Counted from the first letter of the stretch, positions 36,855-47,008 are shown. The stretch is 64,000 nucleotides of DNA from Flavobacterium gyeonganense (GCF_029625295.1 NZ_CP121112.1:4774001-4838000); one strand, 5' to 3'. Notes: generated by a model not told the origin, from the letters alone. Program-made: numbers and translations.

Positions 36855-39200
36855 ATGTTTCAAAAAAGAAATTTTCTCCATCTGTTCGTTGCCATAATTA
36901 CTTTAATTTATGCTCCGAATGCCAGTTCACAAACAACATTTTCTAAAAAAGAAAGCCGTTCAAAATTATTTGAAGAAACTACCACAGACAGTGATTATTT
37001 AATGGCTATCGAAAAAGCAGGCGAAGTAATGGAATCTGCTTATAACGATGCGGATTTTGACAGTGCTTCTCACCATTTATTTGGCGAAATCAAAAGAACG
37101 CAAAGTAAACTGGATCTTATCCTGACAAGTCTTAAAGGCGCAAATCCTAATGTCCGCAATCAGCAAATGTATCATACGGTGCTGAAAGAAATCGAGCTGG
37201 ATCTAGAAGAACAAAATACGGCTATTAATTTGCGAAACGAAAATCTTGAAAAAATTAAAAGCCGGTTTATAGAGCTCCGCAAAGACAAAACTTTGATGGC
37301 GCTTATAAAAGATACCATTCGAAGAAAGCAATTTAAAAGAGAATTCGCCAACCTGAGAAAAAAATATCTGAGCACGGATAGTCTGATGAATAAAAACCAG
37401 GGAATCCTGAACAACAAAAAAAGAATTACGGTTCAGCGGAAAATTGCAGTTTCGAATGCTTTGATTGCTGTCGAAAATAATCTGGAAAAGTCCGGAATCA
37501 GTATGTTTCATAAAGAGCAGCCTTTTTTATGGAATATCACGGAAACAGTCCCGAGAAAAGCGGTACAAAATATTGGCTCAAAAATAGTTATTGAAGAAAG
37601 TGTTGCCGAATATTATTTAAGTTATCGTATTGGCGGACTCATTACATTAGTGTTTTTTATGGGGCTTTTAGGCTGGTATATTTCACGTAATTTAAAGTAC
37701 CTGAAAACCAACGGATACAATGACAATCTTTTTCTTTTTAACTTTAAATATTTAAACAGAGGCATTTTGGTTCCGGTTGCCGTAGTAGGACTCAGTATTG
37801 CAGTTGTAAGCAATTTATATGCTCCTGCACTATTCATAGAGCTTCTGCAATTGCTTTTACTCGGAATTCTGACCTTGCTTTTCAAAAATCAATGGTCTGG
37901 AACATCAATGCGAAACTGGCTTTTGCTATTAGGATTGTTTATCACACTTTGTTTTCTGGATTTATTTATAGAAGTTGGATTGTTGCAGCGTTGTGCCTTT
38001 ATAATCATCAATATTTTGGGAATCCGCTACGGTCTTATACAAATCAAAAGTTTAAAGGACCAATTGTATATAAAAGCTTTCTTTAAATGGGCCAGTATAC
38101 TTTTTGTTGGATTAAATGGATTGTCGATACTGTATAACCTTTTCGGACGAGTATCGCTTTCCAATATGCTCAGCCTGACTGCTTTTATTTCGCTTACGCA
38201 GATTGTGGCGCTGAGTGTACTATTAAAAATCATTTTAGAAATCATTCTTCTGCAGATCTACACGACTAGAGTGAAACGTGGAATAGAAAAGATTTTTGAC
38301 CATGAAAGTTTATCTGATACTTTAAAAAAGCCATTTATAATTCTGATGAGTTATATGTGGATTATAGTTATTGCTTCTAATTTAAACATTTGGGAATCGC
38401 TTCGTTCTTCGTTGGCATCACTCCTCACCCATCCTAATACTATCGGAAGCATTACTTTTACTTTAGGAAATATTGTGTTGTTTTTTATCATTATTTGGGT
38501 TGCGCATTTACTTCAAAAATATGTGGCTTACTTTTTTGGAGAAATTGAAGATGAAAACGAAGAGAATATCAATAAAAGACAACATTCAAAATTACTGATT
38601 ACCAGGCTTCTTGTATTAATTTCCGGTTATTTACTGGCTGTTGCAGCATCCGGAATGCCTTTGGACAAACTAAGCATTCTTTTGGGAGCTTTGGGAGTTG
38701 GAGTTGGACTAGGGCTTCAGAATGTGGTCAATAATTTTGTATCGGGTATTATTTTAATTTTTGACAAACCGATTCAGGTAGGAGATGTTATTGAAATCAG
38801 TTCTGAATCCGGTCGCGTAAAAGCTATGGGATTAAGAACTACAAAAATCAATGCTCCAAACGGAGCCGAGATTATTATTCCGAACGGAAATTTATTGTCT
38901 CAGAACATTACCAACTGGACTTATACTGACAACTTCAAATTAGTAGAAATTTCAATAGAAGTTAGCGGTGATACTACCCCTGATGGTATTAATGAAATTA
39001 TAATTCACGCACTACAAGACGTGACTCTCATTAATATGGAAAAAGCTCCTCAAATTTTTTATAGCGCTATTTCCGAAGGAAAATATAAAATACTCATAAA
39101 ATTCTGGTGCAGTATTTATCGTACCGAAGAGAGTATCAGCAATGCGCGTCAGGTTTTATTCAGTACTTTTAAAGCTAAAGGATTGACTTTTTCAACTTAA
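36855..39200 (+). CDS. Large MscS-family mechanosensitive channel
   Basis: I start the gene at the ATG at 36855 (about 781 residues), because it opens a clean signal peptide (MFQKRNFLHLFVAIITLIYA, ending NASSQ). The TTG at 36828 lies inside a TAnnTTTG-like sequence (36823-36830) that may be the promoter. A periplasmic, coiled-coil-prone domain of about 230 residues is followed by around ten membrane segments. The MscS pore helix and vestibule come last: LGALGVGVGLGLQNVVNNFV, SGIILIFDKPIQVGDVIEI, then TTKINAPNGAEIIIPNGNLL. It would open under membrane tension in hypo-osmotic shock. The long N-terminus resembles the MscK/YbdG type of enlarged MscS. A strong hairpin follows the stop. Confidence 0.92.
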   Translation: MFQKRNFLHLFVAIITLIYAPNASSQTTFSKKESRSKLFEETTTDSDYLMAIEKAGEVMESAYNDADFDSASHHLFGEIKRTQSKLDLILTSLKGANPNVRNQQMYHTVLKEIELDLEEQNTAINLRNENLEKIKSRFIELRKDKTLMALIKDTIRRKQFKREFANLRKKYLSTDSLMNKNQGILNNKKRITVQRKIAVSNALIAVENNLEKSGISMFHKEQPFLWNITETVPRKAVQNIGSKIVIEESVAEYYLSYRIGGLITLVFFMGLLGWYISRNLKYLKTNGYNDNLFLFNFKYLNRGILVPVAVVGLSIAVVSNLYAPALFIELLQLLLLGILTLLFKNQWSGTSMRNWLLLLGLFITLCFLDLFIEVGLLQRCAFIIINILGIRYGLIQIKSLKDQLYIKAFFKWASILFVGLNGLSILYNLFGRVSLSNMLSLTAFISLTQIVALSVLLKIILEIILLQIYTTRVKRGIEKIFDHESLSDTLKKPFIILMSYMWIIVIASNLNIWESLRSSLASLLTHPNTIGSITFTLGNIVLFFIIIWVAHLLQKYVAYFFGEIEDENEENINKRQHSKLLITRLLVLISGYLLAVAASGMPLDKLSILLGALGVGVGLGLQNVVNNFVSGIILIFDKPIQVGDVIEISSESGRVKAMGLRTTKINAPNGAEIIIPNGNLLSQNITNWTYTDNFKLVEISIEVSGDTTPDGINEIIIHALQDVTLINMEKAPQIFYSAISEGKYKILIKFWCSIYRTEESISNARQVLFSTFKAKGLTFST

Positions 39201-39222
39201 CATATACTTCGCTGTAAATTAA

Positions 39223-39247
39223 AAACGCCTCCAATTTGGAGGCGTTT
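39223..39247. terminator. Bidirectional terminator between the MscS-type gene and the convergent secreted-protein gene
   Basis: AAACGCCTCC (39223-39232) pairs perfectly with GGAGGCGTTT (39238-39247) around a 5-base loop. A-rich and T-rich flanks on both sides serve both strands. Confidence 0.85.
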
Positions 39248-39264
39248 CTGTTTAACAAATCAAA

Positions 39265-39759
39265 TTAATGTTTACCATTACCATGAGAATGGTTGTGATC
39301 ATTTTTAGGATTTCCTTTTCCTTTATCTTTCCCGTTGTTATGATCATGAGGATTATATCTTCCTTCAGACTTATAAATTTTATCTGGTTTTGGACCTCTG
39401 TTTTTTTGAGGTTTTCCAACATATCCTTTTGGATAAGCTGCTCTGTGTTTAGAATGATAACTGTAAGGTTTACTTCCTCTGTAATCTCTTAAAACCACTT
39501 TGTAGCCTGAATAAAAATCGTAATTTCTGTATCGGGCAGGTACTCTTTTTTCTCTAACCCAAACTCCATTATTAAAATAAATATACTGGCTTTGAGTTAC
39601 ATCATAATAAATATCAATATCAGGCAAATAATAATATCTGCTGTCATCATATCCTACTGGCCCCCAGTTTGGTGGTGTGCCAATATTTACATTAACTGAA
39701 ACCTGTGAATGTGCCAAGACACTCATAAAAAGTGCTAGGGCGAATACTATCTTTTTCAT
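39265..39759 (-). CDS. Small secreted protein with His/Gly/Lys-rich tail
   Basis: The 164-residue protein has a signal peptide (ending AHSQ), a tyrosine-rich middle (DSRYYYLPDIDIYYDVTQSQ, YIYFNNGVWVREKRVPARY) and a low-complexity C-terminus rich in His, Asn, Gly and Lys (HDHNNGKDKGKGNPKNDH, HSHGNGKH). Proteins of this layout are common in Flavobacterium and related genera and have no assigned role that I know. The tail could bind metal ions or nucleic acid or polysaccharide; that is speculation from composition. It is a single gene, convergent with the MscS-type gene. Confidence 0.8.
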   Translation of the reverse strand: MKKIVFALALFMSVLAHSQVSVNVNIGTPPNWGPVGYDDSRYYYLPDIDIYYDVTQSQYIYFNNGVWVREKRVPARYRNYDFYSGYKVVLRDYRGSKPYSYHSKHRAAYPKGYVGKPQKNRGPKPDKIYKSEGRYNPHDHNNGKDKGKGNPKNDHNHSHGNGKH

Positions 39760-39897
39760 CTTTTTTTGTTTTTAATTATTAACTTCATTTATAGTCTAAT
39801 CTAAATTAATGCCAATATTTTAATTTATCAACTTCCTATATACGAAAGCACTAAAAAAGACGACGTACAGCACTTTACAACCGATATAAAGACAAAA

Positions 39898-39921
39898 AAA
39901 CGCCTCAGAACCGAGACGTTT
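39898..39921 (-). terminator. Terminator after the RND efflux operon
   Basis: AAACGCCTC (39898-39906) pairs with GAGACGTTT (39913-39921) with one mismatch. On the minus strand it is followed by seven T. It lies just after the stop of the outer-membrane channel gene. Confidence 0.8.
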
Positions 39922-39939
39922 AATTTTATATTTAACTGT

Positions 39940-41343
39940 TTATTTCCATCCTCCACCCAAAGCCCTGTATAATTCAACTATTGCCTGAAGTCTTTGTAAA
40001 TTATCATTTACGCCGCTTAATTGTGCTGACAGAAGATTTTGTTCAGAAGTTAATACATCAGTATAGTTGGTTGCAGAACTGTATTCTAAGAGTTGACGGG
40101 TGTAATCGACTGCTTTCTCTAAATTTTCGATTTGTCTCGCTCTTGATTCGAGTTTATCTGTAGCCATTTGGTAGGCATACAAAGAATTAGATACTTCCTG
40201 ACCTGCTACCAATAAGCTTTGTTGGAAATTATTATAAGCTTGAAATTGTTTTGATTGTGCAGTTGTCAGTCTGGCTTTGTTTTGCCCCTGATTGAAAAGT
40301 GGCTGTGTCAATCCTCCGATAATGGAATAAAATATTGAACGGTCAAAGAAGTCCTTTAACTGTAAACTAGAAAGTCCGCCACTGGCTGTCAGCGTAAGGC
40401 TTGGATAGAAATAGGTACGTGCCAGGTTGGTACTTTCAAAAGCAGCTCTGAAATTGAATTCGGCCTGACGCACATCCGGACGGTTTTGAAGCAATTGTGA
40501 TGATAAACCTGTTTTAATATTCTCAGGCATTGGCTGATCATCTAAAATCCCTCTTTCAATTGGTCCGGGAGCTTGTGCAATTAAAATATTCAAAGCATTT
40601 TCGGTTTCTCGTATTCTTTGTTTTAAATCCGGTATTGAAACTTCGGCAGCGTAACGGTTTGCCTCACTTTGTACTACAGCTGCACCCGTTACGATTGCTC
40701 CTTCTTTTAATAGTTTTATTGTTTCGACATTTTCAATACGGCTTTCCAGCGTTTTCTGTGTAATAGCCAGTTGTTTATCATAAGCCATCAATAGAAAATA
40801 ATTGTTGGCAATATCCGAAATCAATTGTGTCTGAACGGCTTGTTTTGCTGCATCAGTCGCCAGATAAGAGGCTAAAGCTGCTCTTTTTGAGCTGCTTAAT
40901 TTCCCCCAGATATCTGCTTCCCAGGAAGTGCTTAAACCTAATTTATAGGTTGTAGTTAATGTATTAATATTTATTCCGGGTGGAAAGTTAAGTCCCGCTT
41001 CTGATTGTTTGTTGCGGGTAACACTGGCATCAAGATTTAAATTGGGATAATACGCCAATTTGCTTTGACGCAAAGTAGCACGGGCCTGAACAATATTTTC
41101 GATAGCATTTTTCAGGTTGAGATTCTGGTCGATTCCTTTCTGAATTAAAGCAGAAAGTTTTGGATCTTTAAAAACACTTTGCCACGGCATATCTGCCATT
41201 GTCGTCGAATCTGTCGAAGTTTTATCACGAAAGAGCTTTTCTGTCGAAACAGTTGCCGGACGTTCGTATTTTTTAACTGCACACGCACTCAAAAGTACCG
41301 TCGCAGCCAATAAAAAAATATATTTATTTGAACTATGAGTCAT
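39940..41343 (-). CDS. RND efflux outer-membrane channel lipoprotein (OprM/TolC-type)
   Basis: This 467-residue protein has a lipoprotein signal (LLSAC, Cys21) and the duplicated coiled-coil and beta-barrel repeat of the NodT/OprM family (NLKNAIENIVQARATLRQSK, LYPNLNLDASVTRN-type, LLQNRPDVRQAEFNFRAAFE, SLTLTASGGLSS, QALVELYRALGGGW-like end). It forms the trimeric outer-membrane exit duct of the tripartite pump encoded with it. It starts 15 bp after the RND transporter stop and is the last gene of a three-gene operon that ends at the hairpin at 39898-39921. Confidence 0.95.
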   Translation of the reverse strand: MTHSSNKYIFLLAATVLLSACAVKKYERPATVSTEKLFRDKTSTDSTTMADMPWQSVFKDPKLSALIQKGIDQNLNLKNAIENIVQARATLRQSKLAYYPNLNLDASVTRNKQSEAGLNFPPGININTLTTTYKLGLSTSWEADIWGKLSSSKRAALASYLATDAAKQAVQTQLISDIANNYFLLMAYDKQLAITQKTLESRIENVETIKLLKEGAIVTGAAVVQSEANRYAAEVSIPDLKQRIRETENALNILIAQAPGPIERGILDDQPMPENIKTGLSSQLLQNRPDVRQAEFNFRAAFESTNLARTYFYPSLTLTASGGLSSLQLKDFFDRSIFYSIIGGLTQPLFNQGQNKARLTTAQSKQFQAYNNFQQSLLVAGQEVSNSLYAYQMATDKLESRARQIENLEKAVDYTRQLLEYSSATNYTDVLTSEQNLLSAQLSGVNDNLQRLQAIVELYRALGGGWK

Positions 41344-41358
41344 TTCTTCTTAATTAAA

Positions 41359-44300
41359 TTATTCTTTGTGCGCTTCCAGTAAATGAATTTCGTCTTCATC
41401 GTCTTCATCATCATAACCATCTTTTGCCGGTCCGCTGATTTTTTCCTGTAAAGTCTGGAAGATGATAAACAAAACCGGAATAACAAATACTCCTAAAATA
41501 GTTCCGATTAACATTCCGCCAACAGCTCCGGTACCAATTGATTTATTCCCGACTGCACCTGCACCTGAAGCAAACATCAACGGAACAAGTCCGAGGATAA
41601 ATGCAAATGAAGTCATCAAAATTGGACGCAAACGTGCTACAGCACCTTCAATTGCCGCCTGAACAATCGGTAATCCTTTTCTCCTTCTGTCTAAAGCAAA
41701 TTCGACAATCAAAATACCGTTCTTTGCTAAAAGTCCGATTAGCATGATTAAGGAAATCTGCAGGTAAATGTTACTGTTCAGTTTGAATATAATCGAAAAC
41801 AAATACGCTCCTGCCAGTCCAAAAGGAATAGAGAATAAAACTGCAAATGGAAGAATATAACTTTCGTACTGTGCACTCAATAAAAAGTAAACAAAAACAA
41901 GACATAAAATAAAGATAAAAATGGTTTCACTTCCTGAAGCTAATTCCTCACGCGTTAATCCTGAAAATTCGTAACCATAACCTGCCGGAAGATTCTCTGC
42001 AGCTACTTCCTGAATAGCCTTAATTGCATCTCCGGAACTAAATCCTGGATTTGGTGCACCTGTAATCGAAATTGACGTGAACAAATTAAATCTAGAAATA
42101 GATTCTGGTCCGAAAACTCTGGTCATTTTTACAAATTCGGTAATTGGCGCCATGTTGCCTGAACTGTTTCGGACAAAAATTTTATTTAATCCTTGAGTAT
42201 TCGTCCTAAACTCCGGCGAAGCCTGTATCATGACACGGTATTGTTTTCCAAACTTATTAAAATTCGAAGCATACAATCCACCATAATAGCCTTGCATCGT
42301 AGACAAAATTGAATTTACAGAAACTCCCGCATCTTTGGCTTTTGCAAGATTAATATCCATCATATACTGAGGAAAACCCGGATTAAAAGGGGTTGTTGCA
42401 TATTGGATTTCTGGACGTTTTGACAATTTTTCTAAAAAATCGGTATTTACTTTAAAGAATTCGGCTGTGGTATGACCTCCTTTGTCCTGCAACTGAAACT
42501 CGAATCCGCCACTTTGTCCAAATCCCTGAATGGTTGGGGGTGAAATAAAGAAAATATTGGCTTCACGAATCCCGCTTGTTTTGGCAAAGAGCTGTCCTAT
42601 TACATCATTAACACTTAAATCACGTTTGTCCCATGTTTCCAGTTTTACAATGACCATACTGTAGGCACTACCCGCTCCAGCTGTAAAGTTTTGCCCAACA
42701 ATACGAAGCGTATTTTTGACCCCCGGAATTGTATTGGCAATACTGTCAACTTGTTTGGCAATTTTATCAGAACGCTCCATAGATGCTGATGGCGGTAAAC
42801 TGATATTCGCAAAAACTGTCCCCTGATCTTCTGCAGGAACGAAAGCTGACGGAGTTGTTTTCATCATATAAAATAACCCTGCACCGGCTATAAGAATAGA
42901 GGCCAGAACAATCCATTTTTTTACAGAAAGAAACTGAACTGAACGTTTGTATCTGCCAGTTACATTATCAAACGCGACATTAAAAGCAGTGTAAAATCTT
43001 TGTAAATAACTTTTATGCTTATGATCATCTGCATGAGGCTTTAATAATAATGCACATAAAGCAGGACTTAAAGTCAAAGCATTTACTGCAGAAAGAATAA
43101 TGGCAACTGCTAATGTAATACCAAATTGTTTATAAAAAACTCCGGTAGAACCTGTGATAAATGTAACTGGAATAAATACAGCAGCCATTACAAGTGTAAT
43201 CGAAATAATGGCTCCTGAAATTTCATCCATTGCATCAATCGTAGCTTTTTTAGCCGATTTATAACCATGGTCGAGTTTAGCATGCACGGCCTCGACAACT
43301 ACAATCGCATCATCGACCACAATACCAATAGCCAGCACCATCGCAAAAAGTGTTAATAAATTAATCGTAAATCCAAAAAGACTCAGGAAGAAAAACGTTC
43401 CCACAATCGCCACCGGAACCGCAATTGCTGGAATTAGCGTAGATCTAAAATCCTGAAGGAAAATAAATACTACGATAAAAACCAGAATAAAAGCTTCAAT
43501 CAAGGTGTGGATTACTTTTTCGATAGAAGCATCCAGATTTTCATTGACGTCCACCAAAAGTGTATATTTTACTCCTTTCGGGAAGCTTTTTGCGGCTTCT
43601 TCAATCAGTTTTTTGGAATTATTGATTACGTCACGGGCGTTTGATCCCGGAGTCTGGCTGATTGCCATCGCTGCAGATTCTACTCCGTTTGTTTTAATCG
43701 TTGAAGCATAACTTAAAGATCCTAATTCAACTTTGGCAACATCTTTCAATCGAAGCATTTGCCCATTCCCAACAGATTTGATCACAATATCTTCAAACTC
43801 TTTTGGACTGGTCAGACGACCTTTATATTTGATTACATACTGAAAAGCCTGATCACCATTTTCACCAAATTTACCCGGTGCGGCTTCAATATTCTGTTCT
43901 GCCAAAGCTGCCGAAATATCACTTGGAATCAGTTTGTATTGCTGCATGATATCCGGTTTCAGCCAGATTCTCATCGAGTAATCTTTGGCACCAAAAACCG
44001 TTACATCCCCCACTCCAACTACACGCTGGATTTGCGGAACAAGATTAATCTTTGCATAATTTTGAAGAAAGGTCTGATCATATGTTTTATCGTCACTATA
44101 CAACGAAAAAATCAACAAATTACTACTTTGACTTTTCGTAACTGTTACACCTGCCTGAGTTACCTCTACGGGTAATAAACTTGTTGCTCTTGAAACCCTG
44201 TTCTGAACGTTTACCGCTGCTAAATCAGGATTTGTTCCTACTTTGAAATATATTTTGATAGAAGCATTTCCGTCATTGGTTGCTGTAGAGGTCATATAGG

Positions 44301-44526
44301 TCATGTTTTCTACACCGTTGATTTGTTCTTCTAACGGAATAACAATACTTTTCAAAACCACATCAGCATTAGCTCCTGTATAACTTGCCGATACGTTTAC
44401 TGTAGGAGGGGCAATATCCGGATATTGAGAAATAGGCAGCTCCACAAGACCTAAAATCCCCAAAATGACAATAATAACCGATATTACGGTCGAAAGTACC
44501 GGTCTTTGTATAAATATTTTAAACAT
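41359..44526 (-). CDS. acrB: RND multidrug efflux transporter, HAE1/AcrB type
   Basis: The 1055-residue length and twelve membrane segments are normal for AcrB-type pumps. Motifs include LPISQYPDIAPPTVNVSASY, GVENMTYMTSTATNDG, GIVVDDAIVVVEAVHA in transmembrane helix 4 (the proton-relay aspartates), FITGSTGVFYKQFGIT and ARLRPILMTSFAFILGLVPL near the end. It exports hydrophobic drugs, bile-type detergents or dyes using the proton gradient. The C-terminus is acidic (DEDDEDEIHLLEAHKE). It lies between the adaptor and channel genes with spacings of 6 and 15 bp. Confidence 0.97.
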   Translation of the reverse strand: MFKIFIQRPVLSTVISVIIVILGILGLVELPISQYPDIAPPTVNVSASYTGANADVVLKSIVIPLEEQINGVENMTYMTSTATNDGNASIKIYFKVGTNPDLAAVNVQNRVSRATSLLPVEVTQAGVTVTKSQSSNLLIFSLYSDDKTYDQTFLQNYAKINLVPQIQRVVGVGDVTVFGAKDYSMRIWLKPDIMQQYKLIPSDISAALAEQNIEAAPGKFGENGDQAFQYVIKYKGRLTSPKEFEDIVIKSVGNGQMLRLKDVAKVELGSLSYASTIKTNGVESAAMAISQTPGSNARDVINNSKKLIEEAAKSFPKGVKYTLLVDVNENLDASIEKVIHTLIEAFILVFIVVFIFLQDFRSTLIPAIAVPVAIVGTFFFLSLFGFTINLLTLFAMVLAIGIVVDDAIVVVEAVHAKLDHGYKSAKKATIDAMDEISGAIISITLVMAAVFIPVTFITGSTGVFYKQFGITLAVAIILSAVNALTLSPALCALLLKPHADDHKHKSYLQRFYTAFNVAFDNVTGRYKRSVQFLSVKKWIVLASILIAGAGLFYMMKTTPSAFVPAEDQGTVFANISLPPSASMERSDKIAKQVDSIANTIPGVKNTLRIVGQNFTAGAGSAYSMVIVKLETWDKRDLSVNDVIGQLFAKTSGIREANIFFISPPTIQGFGQSGGFEFQLQDKGGHTTAEFFKVNTDFLEKLSKRPEIQYATTPFNPGFPQYMMDINLAKAKDAGVSVNSILSTMQGYYGGLYASNFNKFGKQYRVMIQASPEFRTNTQGLNKIFVRNSSGNMAPITEFVKMTRVFGPESISRFNLFTSISITGAPNPGFSSGDAIKAIQEVAAENLPAGYGYEFSGLTREELASGSETIFIFILCLVFVYFLLSAQYESYILPFAVLFSIPFGLAGAYLFSIIFKLNSNIYLQISLIMLIGLLAKNGILIVEFALDRRRKGLPIVQAAIEGAVARLRPILMTSFAFILGLVPLMFASGAGAVGNKSIGTGAVGGMLIGTILGVFVIPVLFIIFQTLQEKISGPAKDGYDDEDDEDEIHLLEAHKE

Positions 44527-44532
44527 CTTCTT

Positions 44533-45693
44533 TTATTTTAAGTCGGCATAAACCGTTTCTGCACTCACATTATTCGCTTTAATCTCAGTTCCTTCTTTAA
44601 GTGAGGCAACTCCTTCTAACACAATCTGATCGCCAGGTTTTAAACCGCTTGTTATTACATAATAATTACCGGCTGTATTTTCAAGTTTGGTAATATTCAC
44701 GTTTTTCGTTTTTCTGTCTTTTCCCACAGTAACAGCAAAAATCTTATCCTGAAGTTCGAATGTAGCACTCTGAGGAACAATTATTCCTTCTTTAACAACA
44801 TTTGGAATTCGCACTGTCGTACTGCTTCCGCTTCTGATAATCCCTTTTGGATTTGGAAAACGTGCTCTTATATTTACTGTACCTGTTTCGGTATTAATTA
44901 ATCCGTTTACGGTTTCAATTCTTCCTTTTTCGTCATAAGTAGTGCCATCAGAAAGCACTAAAGAAACTTCAGGCATTTTTTTGATTTTTTGTGCTAATGG
45001 AGCTCCTGAATCCTCTTGGGTAAAGTTCAAAAGAATTTTTTCATTCAAAGCAAAATAAGCATATACATTCCCTATGCTTGAAACCGTTGTCATTGGCTCG
45101 GCTGTTGCTGAACTTACGAGGCTTCCTAAACGAAAAGGTATTGAACCTACAACACCACTCACCGGACTTGTAACGGTTGTATATCCTAAATTAACTTTGG
45201 CATTAACCAAAGCTGCATTTGCCTGAGCTAAACTGGCCATTGCAGACTCATAGTTATATTGTGCAGATTCAAGTTCATATTTACTGATAATTCCTTTTTC
45301 AACTAAAGGCTTTACCTTATTTACGGCCAATTTTGCTGTACTTACTTCTGCCTGGGCACTTTTTACACTTGCAGAAGCCGTACGGACCTGCTGTTCATAT
45401 TCCGGTGCACTAATTTTAAATAAAGCCTGGCCTGCTTTGACAACAGCACCTTCATCTACAAATATTTTATCAATGTAACCTTCAACTCTTGGTCGGATTT
45501 CAATATTTTGTTGTCCCTGAATACTGGCCGGGAAATCTGTATATAATGTTGCTGACTCTGGCTGCAAAGTCAGGGTTTTATATTCTTTAACTTGCGGCGC
45601 TCCTCCTCCCTGAGCTGACTTATCATCTTTTTTACCGCATGATGCGATAACTACTGATGCTATGAGAATGCTTAAAAATGATTGCTTGTTCAT
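44533..45693 (-). CDS. acrA: RND efflux periplasmic adaptor (AcrA/MexA-type), lipoprotein
   Basis: The 386-residue adaptor has a lipoprotein signal (VVIASC, Cys19). It contains the split biotinyl-lipoyl domain (IEIRPRVEGYIDKIFVDEGA, VSPVSGVVGSIPFRLGSLV), the helical hairpin between them (ASASVKSAQAEVSTAKLAVN), then beta-barrel and membrane-proximal domains. It bridges the inner-membrane pump and the outer-membrane channel. It is the first gene of the efflux operon, and the divergent spacer to a LytS-like kinase holds a long palindrome at 45870-45911 that may regulate one or both. No TetR repressor gene accompanies the operon. Confidence 0.95.
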   Translation of the reverse strand: MNKQSFLSILIASVVIASCGKKDDKSAQGGGAPQVKEYKTLTLQPESATLYTDFPASIQGQQNIEIRPRVEGYIDKIFVDEGAVVKAGQALFKISAPEYEQQVRTASASVKSAQAEVSTAKLAVNKVKPLVEKGIISKYELESAQYNYESAMASLAQANAALVNAKVNLGYTTVTSPVSGVVGSIPFRLGSLVSSATAEPMTTVSSIGNVYAYFALNEKILLNFTQEDSGAPLAQKIKKMPEVSLVLSDGTTYDEKGRIETVNGLINTETGTVNIRARFPNPKGIIRSGSSTTVRIPNVVKEGIIVPQSATFELQDKIFAVTVGKDRKTKNVNITKLENTAGNYYVITSGLKPGDQIVLEGVASLKEGTEIKANNVSAETVYADLK

Positions 45694-45869
45694 TGTAATA
45701 AATGTGAAATTATCGATTATAGACTGGTAAAATTAAATAAAATAAAAGGTACGAAAATTTTTCAATAGACGAAGACCTGTGTACAATCGATAGAGATAAG
45801 CTCACACCCGATGGATTTTTTCAAAGAGTTAAACAAGTGTTTAAATTTTTCTCATCGACTCTAAACTGC

Positions 45870-45911
45870 TTTTTAAGGATTGTAACACTCTGTTGAGCGA
45901 TTCCTTAAAAA
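45870..45911. promoter_or_regulatory. Imperfect 42-bp palindrome in the acrA / lytS divergent spacer
   Basis: TTTTTAAGGA (45870-45879) and TCCTTAAAAA (45902-45911) are perfect inverted copies. A shorter AACA/TGTT pair lies inside. The element is 47 bp before the kinase start and about 180 bp before the adaptor start. Its symmetry and position suggest an operator or a leader hairpin; I cannot name the binding protein. Confidence 0.45.
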
Positions 45912-45958
45912 TAGTATGTATATTAAATGTAATATTGCTATAATAAATCATAATTTTA

Positions 45959-47008
45959 ATGGCACCAAATTTTTTCAGACCCTATTTATTTGCAGGATTG
46001 CACATCCTCGGCTGGTTACTTTTGGGATTTATTATGCTATTTTACATTCCGCTTACATGGAAAGTTATTCTTCCCCCCGAATTTTGGCTCTGGCAGATTA
46101 TTATCCTGATTCTGTTGATTTTTTTATTTTATTCTAATGCGAAAGTTATAGTTCCGAAAACCATTATCAAAAATAATACATCTCCCTATTTGGCCTGGGC
46201 CTTCCTCACAATTTTCGTTATGCAGCTTATCGCTTATTTGTATTCTTCTCAAACAGATGTACATACAAAAGTGAGCCGGGTTTTAGGTTTCACAAAATAC
46301 AGAAATCCTTATTTTGATAACTACGTTTTTATGCTTACCCTGCTTGTATTGGGAATTAGTACCAGTTGGGCAATGCTGCAATACTGGCAAAAAGCGGCTC
46401 AGCATAAACAAAAGTTGGAACAGGATAAAACTATGGCAGAACTTGCAATGCTGAAGGCACAAATAAATCCGCATTTTTTCTTTAATTCCTTAAACAGTAT
46501 TTATTCACTCACTTATTCAAATATTGAAGATTCAAGAAATGCATTGCACACCTTGAGCCGAATGATGCGCTATTTGCTTTACAGCACGGAAGGTGAAAGA
46601 ACTACATTGCTTAAAGAAGTGGAATTTCTTAAGGATTTTATAGCATTAATGAAACTCCGTGCCAACAAAAAATTAAATATTATTACAGAAATACCAGAAA
46701 AACTCAACGACTACCCCATCGTACCAATGTTATTATTACCTTTAGTAGAAAATGCTTTTAAACATGGGATACATGCAACTGAAAAAAGCGAAATTATCAT
46801 AACATTAAAACAAAATGATACCAATCTGACATTTGAAGTATTTAATACTTTTTTCGAAAAAACATTTAATACTGAACCTGGTGGAATTGGTTTAGCGAAT
46901 ACAAAACGAAGACTACAACTTATTTATCCACATAAACACGCTATAAATTGCGGTGTCAATAAAGACGGGAAATATGAAGTTGAACTACAGATAACTTTAG
47001 AACAATGA
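45959..47008 (+). CDS. LytS-type sensor histidine kinase
   Basis: This 349-residue protein has four membrane segments in the first 150 residues. A short coiled coil then leads into the His_kinase family box INPHFFFNSLNSIYSLTY (phospho-acceptor His172) and the ATPase domain with PMLLLPLVENAFKHGI and GGIGLANTKRRLQLIY. This is the LytS/YehU type of kinase, which signals through a LytTR response regulator. The stop codon overlaps the regulator start (ATGA), so the pair is translationally coupled. The ligand is unknown. The efflux operon is divergent, but nothing in the sequence proves that it is the target. Confidence 0.94.
   Translation: MAPNFFRPYLFAGLHILGWLLLGFIMLFYIPLTWKVILPPEFWLWQIIILILLIFLFYSNAKVIVPKTIIKNNTSPYLAWAFLTIFVMQLIAYLYSSQTDVHTKVSRVLGFTKYRNPYFDNYVFMLTLLVLGISTSWAMLQYWQKAAQHKQKLEQDKTMAELAMLKAQINPHFFFNSLNSIYSLTYSNIEDSRNALHTLSRMMRYLLYSTEGERTTLLKEVEFLKDFIALMKLRANKKLNIITEIPEKLNDYPIVPMLLLPLVENAFKHGIHATEKSEIIITLKQNDTNLTFEVFNTFFEKTFNTEPGGIGLANTKRRLQLIYPHKHAINCGVNKDGKYEVELQITLEQ

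Noticed and set aside
43759..44175. Plus-strand frame of 138 codons inside acrB
   Set aside because: It is opposite a conserved RND transporter and shows no protein features.
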